Source: Haloprofundus salinisoli
GTDB taxonomy: Archaea > Halobacteriota > Halobacteria > Halobacteriales > Haloferacaceae
Direction: 5' to 3'
DNA length: 64,000 nucleotides
NCBI RefSeq assembly: GCF_020097815.1
Contig: NZ_CP083663.1
Span: 2,728,001 to 2,792,000, forward strand
Positions 17,619 through 25,411 of the stretch are shown here, in pieces (position 1 is the first letter of the stretch; each line of letters opens with the position of its first letter). Position numbers and translations under genes: made by a program. The notes under the pieces are model-generated. The model saw nothing but the letters and a program-made list of their open reading frames with translations. It was not told the origin of the DNA and ran no database searches.

Positions 17619-17829
17619 GTTTCGCGCCGAATCCCCGAGAGACGGTCTCAAACCGACGATTACGTGAGTATTCAGTATTCGAGAATTTCCGATTGGCCTA
17701 TCTGAGAGTATTAAAGTTGACGGTGAGTCGGATCGCAAACAGCCGGGCTCTTCGCCTGTTCCGGCCGACGTCTCGGGCGGGTCCCGTCTCGAGCGTCCAC
17801 CCGTCGACCGAGTTCCGGCTCCGACCCGT

Positions 17830-18477
17830 TTACGCCGGGTGCTGAACCGACTCGAACAGCGAGACGATGTTCGACTCCTCGCCGCTCAACTGCTGGGGGT
17901 AGACGCCGAGCGCGATGACGAAGTCGTCCTCGTGGCGCACCTTTGTCACGTGGACGAACACGTCCACCTGCTGGCCTTCGACGTTCGAGGTCGCCTCGTA
18001 CTTCGTCACCTCCGTCTCGGTTCCGAGCATCGTCAGCGTCTGCGAACTCACCTCGCTGACGTTACTCAGTCCCTCGTACTGACTCGTCAGCATCTGGACG
18101 AGGTCCTCGTTGCTGTAGTCCTTCAGCGGGTTGAGCGTCCGACTCGCGATTTCGACGGCCGGCGAAGAGATGGCGGCGAAGACGCCGAGCTTCTGCTCGG
18201 CGAGCAGACTCAGGCTCAAACTCTTCTCGTACGTCGAGATCTGGTTCGTCACTTCGACGCTTCGCGTCTGCCCGGCGGCGCTGAACTCGCGGGTGATGGT
18301 CTGGGCCTCGGTGCCGTCGAGCTCGTAGCCGGTGTCGTTCGCCACCGACTCCTCGGCCAGCGCGGGGTCCGCCTCGAACGAGAGCGCTTCCTGGCCCGTG
18401 ACGAAGTTAAGACAACCGCTCGACGCGACCAGCGCGCCGAGTGCCGCAGTCGCTACCTCGCGTCTCGTGTGTCTCAT
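17830..18477 (-). CDS. DUF6517-like lipoprotein
   Basis: 215 residues from ATG 18477; an ATG six codons upstream is possible. The N-terminus has 'MRHTRREVATAALG', basic then hydrophobic, and a lipobox 'LVASSGC', so the mature protein should be lipid-anchored outside the membrane; the two arginines are compatible with Tat export. The mature part has a mixed alpha/beta pattern ending 'SIFESVQHPA'-like. It resembles the haloarchaeal DUF6517 family by overall order. No enzymatic motif is seen. Confidence 0.75.
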   Translation of the reverse strand: MRHTRREVATAALGALVASSGCLNFVTGQEALSFEADPALAEESVANDTGYELDGTEAQTITREFSAAGQTRSVEVTNQISTYEKSLSLSLLAEQKLGVFAAISSPAVEIASRTLNPLKDYSNEDLVQMLTSQYEGLSNVSEVSSQTLTMLGTETEVTKYEATSNVEGQQVDVFVHVTKVRHEDDFVIALGVYPQQLSGEESNIVSLFESVQHPA

Positions 18478-18574
18478 CGCACCCGTCTCTCTCACTCAGC
18501 GTTATAAGTCTCTCGGCTGGACTGTTGTCGTCTACGGCCGCTCTCGGAGAATCCGATCTCGGTCACGCACTCGC

Positions 18575-19399
18575 TTACTCACCGCGCCAATCGGGGTCTC
18601 TTCCCTCCAGAAACGCGTCGATGCCCTCGTTCTTGTCGTGGCTGTCGAAGAGGCCGACGAACAGTTCGGACTCGTACGCTAGCCCCGAATCGAGGTCCAT
18701 CCGGGTCGCGGCCCGAAGCGCCTCCTTCGCCCGCGCCAGCGCGAGCGGACTCTTCGACGCCATCTTCCCGGCGAGGTCCGAAACCCGGTCGTCGAGCTCG
18801 CCGGCCGGGTGGGCCTCCTCGACGAGCCCGATCTCGGCCGCCTCCGTTCCGTCGACGAGTTCGCCAGACAGGACGAGTTTTCGCGCCTGGCCGGTCCCGA
18901 CCAGTCGCGTCAGTCGCTGGGTGCCGCCGCCGCCGGGGATGATGCCGAGGCTGATCTCGGGTTGTCCGAGTTTGGCGTCCTCGCGGGCCAGTCGGATGTC
19001 ACAGGCTTGGGCGAGTTCGCACCCACCGCCGAGCGCGTGGCCGTTGACGCGGGCGACAACGGGCTTCGAACAGTCTGCGACCGTCTCGTAGATGCGCGGT
19101 CGCTCGCTCGCTTCGTGCTGTTCGACGGCGCTTCGCTCGCGGAGTTCCTTCACGTCCGCGCCGGCGACGAACGCCTTCGCCTCGTCGGACCCGGTGAGCA
19201 CGACGACTCGTACGTCGTCGTCAGTCTCGACCGTCTCGAATACCTGCGTGAGTTCCGCCCGGACCTGCGCGCTCAGCGCGTTGCGGGCGTCGGGTCGGTC
19301 GATGGTGACCGTGAGCACGTGGTCGCCGTACTCGCCGTACTCTGTGCGGACGAACTCGGCGTCCGCCGCGGCGTCGACGCTCGACTGCTCTTCACTCAT
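18575..19399 (-). CDS. Enoyl-CoA hydratase/isomerase family protein
   Basis: 274 residues, a typical crotonase. Family motifs: 'TIDRPDARNALSAQVRAEL' near 31-49, the oxyanion loop 'AFVAGADVKELRE' near 75-87, and 'ARVNGHALGGGCELAQACD' near 116-134, followed by 'FGxPE'-equivalent 'LGQPEISLGIIPGGGGTQRL', which carries the catalytic Glu positions. It hydrates enoyl-CoA to 3-hydroxyacyl-CoA or isomerises the double bond. It overlaps the upstream dehydrogenase gene by 8 bases, so both act in one beta-oxidation-like step pair. It may serve phenylacetate degradation. Confidence 0.92.
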   Translation of the reverse strand: MSEEQSSVDAAADAEFVRTEYGEYGDHVLTVTIDRPDARNALSAQVRAELTQVFETVETDDDVRVVVLTGSDEAKAFVAGADVKELRERSAVEQHEASERPRIYETVADCSKPVVARVNGHALGGGCELAQACDIRLAREDAKLGQPEISLGIIPGGGGTQRLTRLVGTGQARKLVLSGELVDGTEAAEIGLVEEAHPAGELDDRVSDLAGKMASKSPLALARAKEALRAATRMDLDSGLAYESELFVGLFDSHDKNEGIDAFLEGRDPDWRGE

Positions 19400-20273
19400 C
19401 GCCGCCCCCCGAGACGCCGACGATTTCGCCGTCCTCCCAGACGTAGAACCCCTCGCCGGTCTTCTTGCCGAGTTTCCCGGCGCGGACCTTCTTGCGCAGG
19501 AGCGTCGGCGGGCGGAACCGCTCGCCCAACTCTTCGCGCAGGTGTTCGAGGATGTCGAGGCGGACGTCCAACCCGACCACGTCGCCGAGTTCGAGCGGTC
19601 CCATCGGGTGGTTGTAGCCGAGTTCCATCGCGGCGTCGATGTCGCGGGGGCTGGCGACGCCGGATTCGACCATCCGAACCGCCTCGACGCCGAGGGCGAC
19701 GCCCAACCGCGAGGTGGCGAACCCGGGGGTGTCCTCGACGACGACGGCGGTTCTATCGACTCCTTCGACGAACGACTCGCCGAACTCGCGCGTCTCTGGG
19801 CCCGTCTGCTCGGCCAGCACGACTTCGACCAACTGCATGATATGCGGCGGGTTGAAAAAGTGCAGGCCGAGACAGCGCGAGGGGTCCGAGAGCGCGCTGG
19901 CGATGCTCGTCACCGGCAGCGACGAGGTGTTCGTCGCCAACACGGCGTCGGTCGGCGCGTGGTCGGCAACGTCCGACAGCACCTGTTTTTTGAGTTCCTC
20001 GTCCTCCGGTACCGCCTCCACGACGAGGTCCGCGTCGGCGACGGCGTCGGCGAGGTCCGTCGTGCCGTCGAGTCGCGCGAGCGTCGCCTCCCGCTCCGTT
20101 TCGCTCACCTTCCCGCGTTCGACGCCCCCGTCGAGATTCGCCTCGATGGCCGCGAGTCCGTCGGCGACGAGTTCGTCTTCGATGTCGCGGAGCGTCACGT
20201 CGTGACCGCCCATCGCGCTCACCTGCGCGATGCCGTGGCCCATCGTCCCCGCACCAATTACACAGACGTTCAT
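19392..20273 (-). CDS. 3-hydroxyacyl-CoA dehydrogenase
   Basis: 293 residues, the length of single-function short enzymes (Hbd/PaaH type). The Rossmann motif is 'VIGAGTMGHGIAQVSAMGGHDV' at residues 5-26, 'ATNTSSLPVTSIAS' near 113 is the substrate-loop signature, and 'GLHFFNPPHIMQLVEVV' carries the catalytic His. It oxidises 3-hydroxyacyl-CoA with NAD+. The gene overlaps the enoyl-CoA hydratase start and faces paaK across a shared promoter region. Confidence 0.93.
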   Translation of the reverse strand: MNVCVIGAGTMGHGIAQVSAMGGHDVTLRDIEDELVADGLAAIEANLDGGVERGKVSETEREATLARLDGTTDLADAVADADLVVEAVPEDEELKKQVLSDVADHAPTDAVLATNTSSLPVTSIASALSDPSRCLGLHFFNPPHIMQLVEVVLAEQTGPETREFGESFVEGVDRTAVVVEDTPGFATSRLGVALGVEAVRMVESGVASPRDIDAAMELGYNHPMGPLELGDVVGLDVRLDILEHLREELGERFRPPTLLRKKVRAGKLGKKTGEGFYVWEDGEIVGVSGGGDE

Positions 20274-20388
20274 GAACGATGTGGCTCGGGTCAGCGATTA
20301 AATCATTCCCATTGGATCACATCTCGTTCCGTCAAATATCAACAGAGACGAACTCTCCCGCTTATTTGGGGTTCACGCTGGGGACGGT

Positions 20389-20496
20389 ATGGTCTGCGTC
20401 ATACTCGACGCAGAGGAGATGAGTCGCGAAGACGCGGCGGCGCGTCTGGAAGAACTGGCGCAGGAACTCCGCGACGGCGACGACCGCTCGGAGTAA
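20389..20496 (+). CDS. 35-residue acidic peptide ahead of paaK
   Basis: ATG at 20389 lies about 28 bases after a TATA-like block ('cttatttgg', 20360-20368), matching a leaderless start. The frame ends at TAA 20496, 32 bases before paaK. The product contains an amphipathic stretch, 'MSREDAAARLEELAQELRDG', similar to the first helix of small haloarchaeal amphi-Trp-type proteins, but it is shorter. It may be a real short protein or a leader affecting paaK. Evidence is positional only. Confidence 0.4.
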   Translation: MVCVILDAEEMSREDAAARLEELAQELRDGDDRSE

Positions 20497-20528
20497 CCGT
20501 TTTGTACCGCCTCTCCGAGCGAATCATC

Positions 20529-21812
20529 ATGGTTTACAATGAGGTAGAACGCACCGACCGCGACGAGGTACGGGCGATGCAGGACGAGCGACTGCGAACG
20601 ACCGTCGAACACGCCTACGAGAACGTTCCCTTCTACCGCGACGCCCTCGACGAGGCGGGCGTCTCACCCGGTGACATCCGCGGTATCGACGACATCTCGC
20701 TGCTGCCGTTCACCTCCAAGGAGAATTTCCGCGACCACTACCCGACGGGCCTCGTCGCCGTCGACCGCGAGGACTTGCGCCGCATCCACGCCTCGTCGGG
20801 GACGACGGGCAAGCCGAAAGTCGTCGGCTACACCGAAGGCGACCTGCACGTGTGGGGTGAGGTGGTCACGCGGTCGCTCGCGGCGGCGGGCGTCACCGCC
20901 GGCTACACGGTCCAAAACGCCTACGGCTACGGTCTCTTCACCGGGGGTCTGGGCATCCACATGGGCTGTGAGACGCTCGGCGCGAACGTCATCCCCATCG
21001 GCGGCGGGCAGACCGGCAGACAGCTCGAACTGCTCTCGGACCTCGGGTCGGACGTACTGACCTGCACGCCCTCGTACGCACTCTATCTCGCAGAGACGGC
21101 GGAAAAGAAGGGCCTCGACCCCCGCGAGTGGAATCTCTCGACGGTCGTCATCGGCGCGGAACCCTGTACCGAGCCGATGCGCGCCGAGATAGAGGAGGCG
21201 CTCGACGTGACGGCGCTCGACATCTACGGTCTCTCCGAAATCGTCGGCCCCGGCGTCTCGATGGAGTGCGAGGCCAAGTCGGGCCTACACGTCTGGGAGG
21301 ACCACTTCTACCCCGAGATCGTCGACCCCGAGACGGGCGACCCGCTCTCGGAGGGCGAGGAGGGCGAACTCGTCTTCACGACGCTCACGAAGGAAGCCGT
21401 TCCAGTCCTCCGGTATCGGACCGGCGATCTGGCGACGCTGACGCGCGAGACCTGCGAGTGCGGGCGGACGATGGTCCGCATGTCGCACGTCACTGGCCGG
21501 AGCGACGATATGCTCGTCGTCCGCGGCGTCAACGTCTACCCGAGCGAGATCGAGTCGGTCGTGCTGGAGTTCGACGCCGTCGCGCCGTACTACCGCATCG
21601 ACCTCCGACGCGACGGCCAACTCGACACCATCCACATCACCGTCGAGCGGACCGAGGAGTTCGACGGCGACGCCGACGAACTGGCCGACCGACTCCGCGA
21701 CCGGCTCCAGACGGTGCTCTCGCTGTCGCCGGACTCGCTCACCATCGCGATGCCCGGCGGTATCGAGCGTACCGAAACGGGAAAAGTAAAGCGCGTCTTC
21801 GACCACCGCTGA
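20529..21812 (+). CDS. paaK: Phenylacetate--CoA ligase
   Basis: 427 residues from ATG 20529, the normal PaaK length. The AMP-binding motif 'SSGTTGKPK' is at 89-97; 'YGLFTGGLGIHMG' and 'DIYGLSEIVGPGV' (near 235) are the PaaK-specific segments; 'LRYRTGDLATLTRE' and the C-terminal lid with the lysine in 'ERTETGKVKRV' complete the ANL fold. It converts phenylacetate, ATP and CoA to phenylacetyl-CoA. Its product is the substrate of the PaaABCD epoxidase encoded 10 kb downstream. Confidence 0.95.
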   Translation: MVYNEVERTDRDEVRAMQDERLRTTVEHAYENVPFYRDALDEAGVSPGDIRGIDDISLLPFTSKENFRDHYPTGLVAVDREDLRRIHASSGTTGKPKVVGYTEGDLHVWGEVVTRSLAAAGVTAGYTVQNAYGYGLFTGGLGIHMGCETLGANVIPIGGGQTGRQLELLSDLGSDVLTCTPSYALYLAETAEKKGLDPREWNLSTVVIGAEPCTEPMRAEIEEALDVTALDIYGLSEIVGPGVSMECEAKSGLHVWEDHFYPEIVDPETGDPLSEGEEGELVFTTLTKEAVPVLRYRTGDLATLTRETCECGRTMVRMSHVTGRSDDMLVVRGVNVYPSEIESVVLEFDAVAPYYRIDLRRDGQLDTIHITVERTEEFDGDADELADRLRDRLQTVLSLSPDSLTIAMPGGIERTETGKVKRVFDHR

Positions 21813-21841
21813 CCGGCACGCGACACGCCGGTCGTTCGGTT

Positions 21842-22294
21842 TCAGGCGTCTGAGGACGTCGCCACCGGGTCCCCAGTCGGACTGTCGTCTACGCCCGCCG
21901 ACCCCTCACGAGCGTCTCCGTCCTCAGAGGTGTACTTCTCGCGTCGCCGCTCGTTCTCGGCGCGGATGCGTCGTCCGCTGTAGAGGTAGTACGCCGGAGC
22001 GACGAACGGGAGCGCGAACGCCGCGCCGAACCAGAGGTGGCGCGTCCAGCCCCACTCGTACCCCTGTCGCCGCATCGCCTTGATGTCCGAGCGGACGAAC
22101 CCGGCGATGAACAGGTGCGTGACGAGCATCACGACCAACCCCGCGCCGTCGCCGACGGGAATCGAGAGCACGAGAAGCGGGATGCCGAGCACCCAGATGA
22201 GAAGCACGAGTTTGCGGTACGGCGCGACCAATCGGCGCTCGCTCCACCCGTCGCCGCCGCGGTCGGCGTCGCGTCCGCGTCTGTAGCTGTCCAT
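21842..22294 (-). CDS. Small membrane protein with two or three TM segments
   Basis: 150 residues from ATG 22294 ('MDSYRRGRDADRGGDGW'); longer in-frame extensions upstream overlap the neighbouring promoter and were not used. Hydrophobic segments near 28-50, 51-68 and 86-105 are followed by a 'YYLYSGRRIRAENERRREKY' basic stretch and an acidic tail. I do not recognise a domain with confidence. It converges on paaK and is divergent from the broken ASCH gene. Confidence 0.65.
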   Translation of the reverse strand: MDSYRRGRDADRGGDGWSERRLVAPYRKLVLLIWVLGIPLLVLSIPVGDGAGLVVMLVTHLFIAGFVRSDIKAMRRQGYEWGWTRHLWFGAAFALPFVAPAYYLYSGRRIRAENERRREKYTSEDGDAREGSAGVDDSPTGDPVATSSDA

Positions 22295-22453
22295 GCGTCG
22301 AGATGGCCACCGCCGGAGCAAAAGCGATTCGCCCGCCGCCATCCCCTTGACCGGCGTTCGTCGCTCATCCCCTCGGTCGGTGTTCGTCGCCCATCGCCGA
22401 CGCTCGGAGACGGCGGCCCCGCCGCTTTTCTTCGCTCCGGCCGAAGGGCTCGT

Positions 22454-22790
22454 ATGGCAGAGATCGACGCCGCGAACGTGTTGCCGACCGAGCGACTCCA
22501 GTCGATGGTCGCCGAGGGTCGAGTAACGCAACTGCACCGCGGGCACGCTTACGCCGAGACGGGCGACACCTTCGAGGTCGACGGGCGACACCTTCGAGGT
22601 CGACGGGCGACGGTTCGAGGTCGTCGCCGTCGACACCCGGACGCTCGGGGATCTGACCGAGGAGGACGCCCGCGCAGAAGGCTCGGAGAACTTGGACGCG
22701 TACCGCGAACGCCTCGAACGCGCTCACGGCGACTTCGAGTGGGACGACGACACCGAAGTCGTCCGCCACCGCTTCGAGCCGGTCGAGTAA
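22454..22790 (+). pseudogene. ASCH-domain protein gene, frameshifted by a 22-bp tandem duplication
   Basis: ATG 22454 opens a frame whose first 42 codons match an ASCH-domain protein ('LPTERLQSMVAEGRVTQLHR'), but the frame then runs into an unrelated Arg-rich reading. The cause is visible: 22 bases (22559-22580) are immediately repeated at 22581-22602. Removing one copy restores an uninterrupted 104-residue protein ending at TAA 22790, with 'LGDLTEEDARAEGSENLDAY' and 'DDDTEVVRHRFEPVE' at the C-terminus. ASCH domains bind RNA or modified bases. As read, the gene is broken; a sequencing or assembly error is the other explanation. Confidence 0.8.
22559..22623 (+). repeat. 22-bp tandem repeat disrupting the ASCH gene
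   Basis: Two identical 22-base units (22559-22580, 22581-22602) start acgggcgacacc and end gaggtcg. A third, diverged 21-base unit (22603-22623) follows. The older two-unit state probably favoured slippage that added the extra copy. Confidence 0.85.
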
Positions 22791-22804
22791 CCGAATTTCC
22801 CCGC

Positions 22805-23269
22805 CTATCCTAGCCGTTTAACCGCGATTTCGTGTTGGCCGCTCTCGGTTTCGACAGTCACCGCCTCGACGATGGCATCTTTCGCCGTCTCGCGCCACCG
22901 CCGGACCGCCTCCGCGTGTACGTCACGGTGGGCGTCGACCGAGTAGTCGCCCGCCTCACGGAGGCGGTCTTCGGTCTCGTCGGGGTCCGGAAACGCCGGA
23001 ACGTCGGCCACGAGACGCTCGGGGTCGAGGTGAATCGGGTCGGTCGGTCCCTCGTAACTCCCTTCACTCCCGGCGAGGTGGAGGCGAGCGCGCATCCGTC
23101 CCGCGAACGGCGGTGTCACGCGCAGAACGGCGGGCACGCCTTTTCGCCGCCGCGCCTCCAAGGCTGTGACGACGTCGTCACCGGTGACGGCGATGGAGCG
23201 AATGCGCGCGGGGTCGCTGTCGCCGGCCGTCTCGTTGTTCTCGGCCGTCTCGCTTTCGTCGCGCGTCAT
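22805..23269 (-). CDS. Conserved hypothetical haloarchaeal protein
   Basis: 154 residues from ATG 23269; another ATG nine codons upstream is possible. An acidic N-terminal 25 residues is followed by an alpha/beta core with 'DDVVTALEARRRKGVPAVLR', 'VTPPFAGRMRARLHLAG', and a Trp/Arg helix 'AVRRWRETAKDAIVEAV'. It lacks membrane segments and cysteines. I do not recognise the function. It is the last-read gene of a leftward pair with the small zinc-ribbon gene. Confidence 0.65.
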   Translation of the reverse strand: MTRDESETAENNETAGDSDPARIRSIAVTGDDVVTALEARRRKGVPAVLRVTPPFAGRMRARLHLAGSEGSYEGPTDPIHLDPERLVADVPAFPDPDETEDRLREAGDYSVDAHRDVHAEAVRRWRETAKDAIVEAVTVETESGQHEIAVKRLG

Positions 23270-23357
23270 CGCTCTCGGTTCGGCGGTGAGAGCCAAGGCG
23301 TTTTCGTGCTCCCGTCGGTGACTCGACGACCGAACTCGGTTCGACGGCCGAACCCGC

Positions 23358-23471
23358 TCACGAGGGGGCCGACCGGAGGCCGCCGCCGCACTCGGGGCAG
23401 AGCGCGTAGTACGAGCGTGGCGTCACTCGCTGGTCACACTGCTCGCAGACGAACACAGAACGTTCCGTCAT
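23358..23471 (-). CDS. 37-residue rubrerythrin-like zinc-ribbon protein
   Basis: Start ATG 23471 gives 'MTERSVFVCEQCDQRV' and a second knuckle 'LCPECGGGL'. Two CxxC pairs 15 residues apart make a rubredoxin/rubrerythrin-like zinc or iron knuckle, a common type of haloarchaeal mini-protein (DUF7129-like). A longer frame upstream begins inside an A+T-rich promoter region and was rejected. Function is unknown. Confidence 0.65.
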   Translation of the reverse strand: MTERSVFVCEQCDQRVTPRSYYALCPECGGGLRSAPS

Positions 23472-23566
23472 CGTCCCCACTGGTCGCTGCTTCGTGTTAA
23501 ATGCTACCATGAATCGGATGGCGGATAGTACACAAATTTTTATCATCGATAGGAGAACCGGGAGAC

Positions 23567-24028
23567 GTGCCATACAGCTACGAACCACAGTACTTCGAGG
23601 AGTACGAGGTCGGTCAGACGTTCGAGAGCGCCGGACGCACCGTGACCGAGACGGACTTCGTCATGCACTCGGCGCTGTCGGGCGACTGGACGGAACTCCA
23701 CACGAACCGTCACTACGCCGACGACGAGTACTTCGGCGAACGCGTCGCCCACGGACCGATGACGTTCGTCCTCGCCACGGGATTGGTCTTCCGCTGTGGC
23801 TTCCTCGAACGCACCGTCGTTGCCTTCCTCGGTATGAACTACATGGACATCCCCGCGCCGGTCAAGATGGGCGACACCATCTCCTTGGATCTGGAAGTCG
23901 TCGAGACGAAACCGTTCTCCAGTCGTGACGACGCCGGACTCGTCGTCATCGACTCCGAGATGACGAATCAGGACGGCGAAACGGTGTTCGCCGGCGACAT
24001 GAAGTTCATGATAAAGACCGAACCGTAA
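23567..24028 (+). CDS. MaoC-family hot-dog hydratase/dehydratase
   Basis: 153 residues from GTG 23567, with 'caaatttttatc' as TATA element about 29 bases upstream. The hot-dog fold is seen in 'YFEEYEVGQTFESAGRTVTE' and the hydratase motif 'DWTELHTNRHYADDEYFGERVAHGPM' (shown in two parts: D-W-T-x-L-H-x-N and F-G-E-R-V-A-H-G), which gives the catalytic Asp and His. It hydrates enoyl-CoA thioesters. Its position beside acyl-CoA genes fits fatty- or aromatic-acid metabolism. Confidence 0.88.
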   Translation: MPYSYEPQYFEEYEVGQTFESAGRTVTETDFVMHSALSGDWTELHTNRHYADDEYFGERVAHGPMTFVLATGLVFRCGFLERTVVAFLGMNYMDIPAPVKMGDTISLDLEVVETKPFSSRDDAGLVVIDSEMTNQDGETVFAGDMKFMIKTEP

Positions 24029-24138
24029 TCCCAACACGTTTTCTTTGGTCATCGACGGGTGCGGGAGTTCCGAACGCGAGTCTCGCACCGCTCCGAAATC
24101 GGTGGCCTCAGTCGTAAGCGGTATGAAACGAAGCGCTT

Positions 24139-24154
24139 GCTTGCTATGGCAAGC
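24139..24154 (+). promoter_or_regulatory. Inverted repeat before the acidic operon
   Basis: Arms GCTTGC and GCAAGC flank the loop TATG, 40 bases before the ATG of the first acidic gene. It could be an operator or a small hairpin; no clear TATA box was located with it. Confidence 0.35.
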
Positions 24155-24194
24155 CGAATCACCATGAACGACGGTGTGGACATCTTACAAAGCA

Positions 24195-25166
24195 ATGGAT
24201 TCGGAACGTTCACCCGAGCGAGTCGGACGGCTAGCAGCAGACGAAGTCGAACAGAGAGTACTGCCGGACGGCGGGCAGTCAGCCGAGGCGGAAGACGAAG
24301 AGGAGGACGACGAGTCGGAGACGTCCGAATCCGCCGAGGAGACCGAACAGTCCGAGGAGTCCGCAGACGAGGAAGAGTCGGAAGCCGAGGCCGAACCCGA
24401 AGGCGAGGAAGCCGAAGAAGGTGGAGAAGGCGAAGAAGGCGAGGAAGGCGAAGAAGGCGAGGAAGACGAAGAAGACGAAGAAGGCGGAGAAGATGAAGAA
24501 GGTGGAGAAGACGAAGAAGGCGGAGAAGATGAAGAAGGTGGAGAAGACGAAGAAGGCGAGGAGTATCCCTCCGAAACGGCCAAAGAGAAGGAAGAGGCCT
24601 CCGACAAGCGACAGGAGGCGATGCGGGGTGAGGACGAGACCGGAGTTCTCTTCTTGGACCTCGAAGGCCTGCATCTCGACCTACTCGGACTGGAGGTGGA
24701 CCTCGGCGACGTCGTCTTGGACATCTCCGCCCAAGAGGGCGAGGGGAACCTCGTCGGCAACCTACTGGCGGCCGTCGCCGGACTGCTCGACGACGGACTC
24801 GGCAACATCGCGGACAAACTCCCGGGCATCCCCGAACTCCCGGAGATGGGTGACCTCCTCCCGTCGCTCGGCGGCGAGGGCGAGGACGGCGAGGGCGGTC
24901 CCCTCTCGTCGGCGGCGGACGCCACCAAGAACACGCTCAAATCCGCCGCGAAGGAGCTCCCGCTCCAGGAGATTGCGGTCCAACTCGTCGTCGGGGTGGT
25001 GAACCAACTGTTCGGTGACACCGACGAGGAGGAGGAAGCCGAGGCTGACGAAGAGGAAGAAGCCGAGGCTGACGAGGACGGAAGCGACGAGAGCGAAGCC
25101 GAAGAGACCGAAGGCGAGGAGACCGAATCGAGCGACGAAGAGGACGAGGGGGACGACGAGTCGTGA
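24195..25166 (+). CDS. Extremely acidic repeat protein with an LLGL-VDL-DI domain (acidic operon gene 1)
   Basis: 323 residues from ATG 24195 ('MDSERSPERVGRLAADEVEQ'). Residues about 27-135 are nearly all Glu, Asp, Ser and Gly, with GGEDEE repeats near 97-120 encoded by an 18/36-bp DNA repeat. Residues about 150-222 form an ordered domain, 'LDLEGLHLDLLGLEVDLGDV' then 'GNLVGNLLAAVAGLLDDGLG', resembling a domain of unknown function I know mainly from actinobacterial surface proteins. A second acidic tail ends the protein. No signal peptide is seen. It is the head of a four-gene operon; its stop overlaps the next start. Function unknown. Confidence 0.8.
   Translation: MDSERSPERVGRLAADEVEQRVLPDGGQSAEAEDEEEDDESETSESAEETEQSEESADEEESEAEAEPEGEEAEEGGEGEEGEEGEEGEEDEEDEEGGEDEEGGEDEEGGEDEEGGEDEEGEEYPSETAKEKEEASDKRQEAMRGEDETGVLFLDLEGLHLDLLGLEVDLGDVVLDISAQEGEGNLVGNLLAAVAGLLDDGLGNIADKLPGIPELPEMGDLLPSLGGEGEDGEGGPLSSAADATKNTLKSAAKELPLQEIAVQLVVGVVNQLFGDTDEEEEAEADEEEEAEADEDGSDESEAEETEGEETESSDEEDEGDDES
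24483..24554 (+). repeat. 36-bp minisatellite (two perfect units) coding GGEDEE repeats
   Basis: Units 24483-24518 and 24519-24554 are identical, each made of two near-identical 18-base halves that differ by third-position changes. The repeat is in frame, so unit number can change without breaking the gene. Confidence 0.85.
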
Positions 25167-25411
25167 GCGAGTCGTCGATTCTCGGTCGCCTAGACGTGAC
25201 CGAGCTGCTGACTAGCCTCGACTACGACGAACTGCTGGCCGACACGAAGTGGGACGGAATTCAGGACGAGGACGGTCTCGGCGAGCAGCTCGGTGGCCGG
25301 GGCGGCGAAGTCCTCGGTGCACTCGTCGGCTCCGCGCTCGGCGCACTGCTCGGTGAACGCGTCGTCAAAGGCGCGCTGACCCGATTTACCGGAGGGAGCG
25401 GCGATGAGTGA
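25163..25411 (+). CDS. Glycine-zipper small protein (acidic operon gene 2)
   Basis: 82 residues from GTG 25163, which overlaps the TGA of gene 1 by 4 bases. Residues about 40-72 form a Gly-rich amphipathic helix, 'LGEQLGGRGGEVLGALVGSA' then 'LGALLGERVVKGAL', with small residues every third or fourth place as in glycine zippers that pack helices or insert into membranes. The N-terminal half has 'LDVTELLTSLDYDELLAD'. It is conserved in style with the opening of gene 3. Function unknown. Confidence 0.75.
   Translation: MSESSILGRLDVTELLTSLDYDELLADTKWDGIQDEDGLGEQLGGRGGEVLGALVGSALGALLGERVVKGALTRFTGGSGDE

Larger units (their letters stand above)
17518..17829. other. 312-bp intergenic region upstream of tfb
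   Basis: It holds the leftward tfb promoter, with a TATA box, a 21-bp palindrome and a leader of about 70 nt. A further A+T-rich block near 17690-17720 ('gagtattaaagttgacgg') could be a second promoter. The stretch nearest 17830 is G+C rich and appears to be the trailer of the lipoprotein gene. No RNA gene or open frame with support was found. Confidence 0.5.

Noticed and set aside
19092-20528. Long in-frame extension upstream of paaK
   Set aside because: It overlaps the enoyl-CoA hydratase and dehydrogenase genes on the other strand; PaaK homology starts at ATG 20529.
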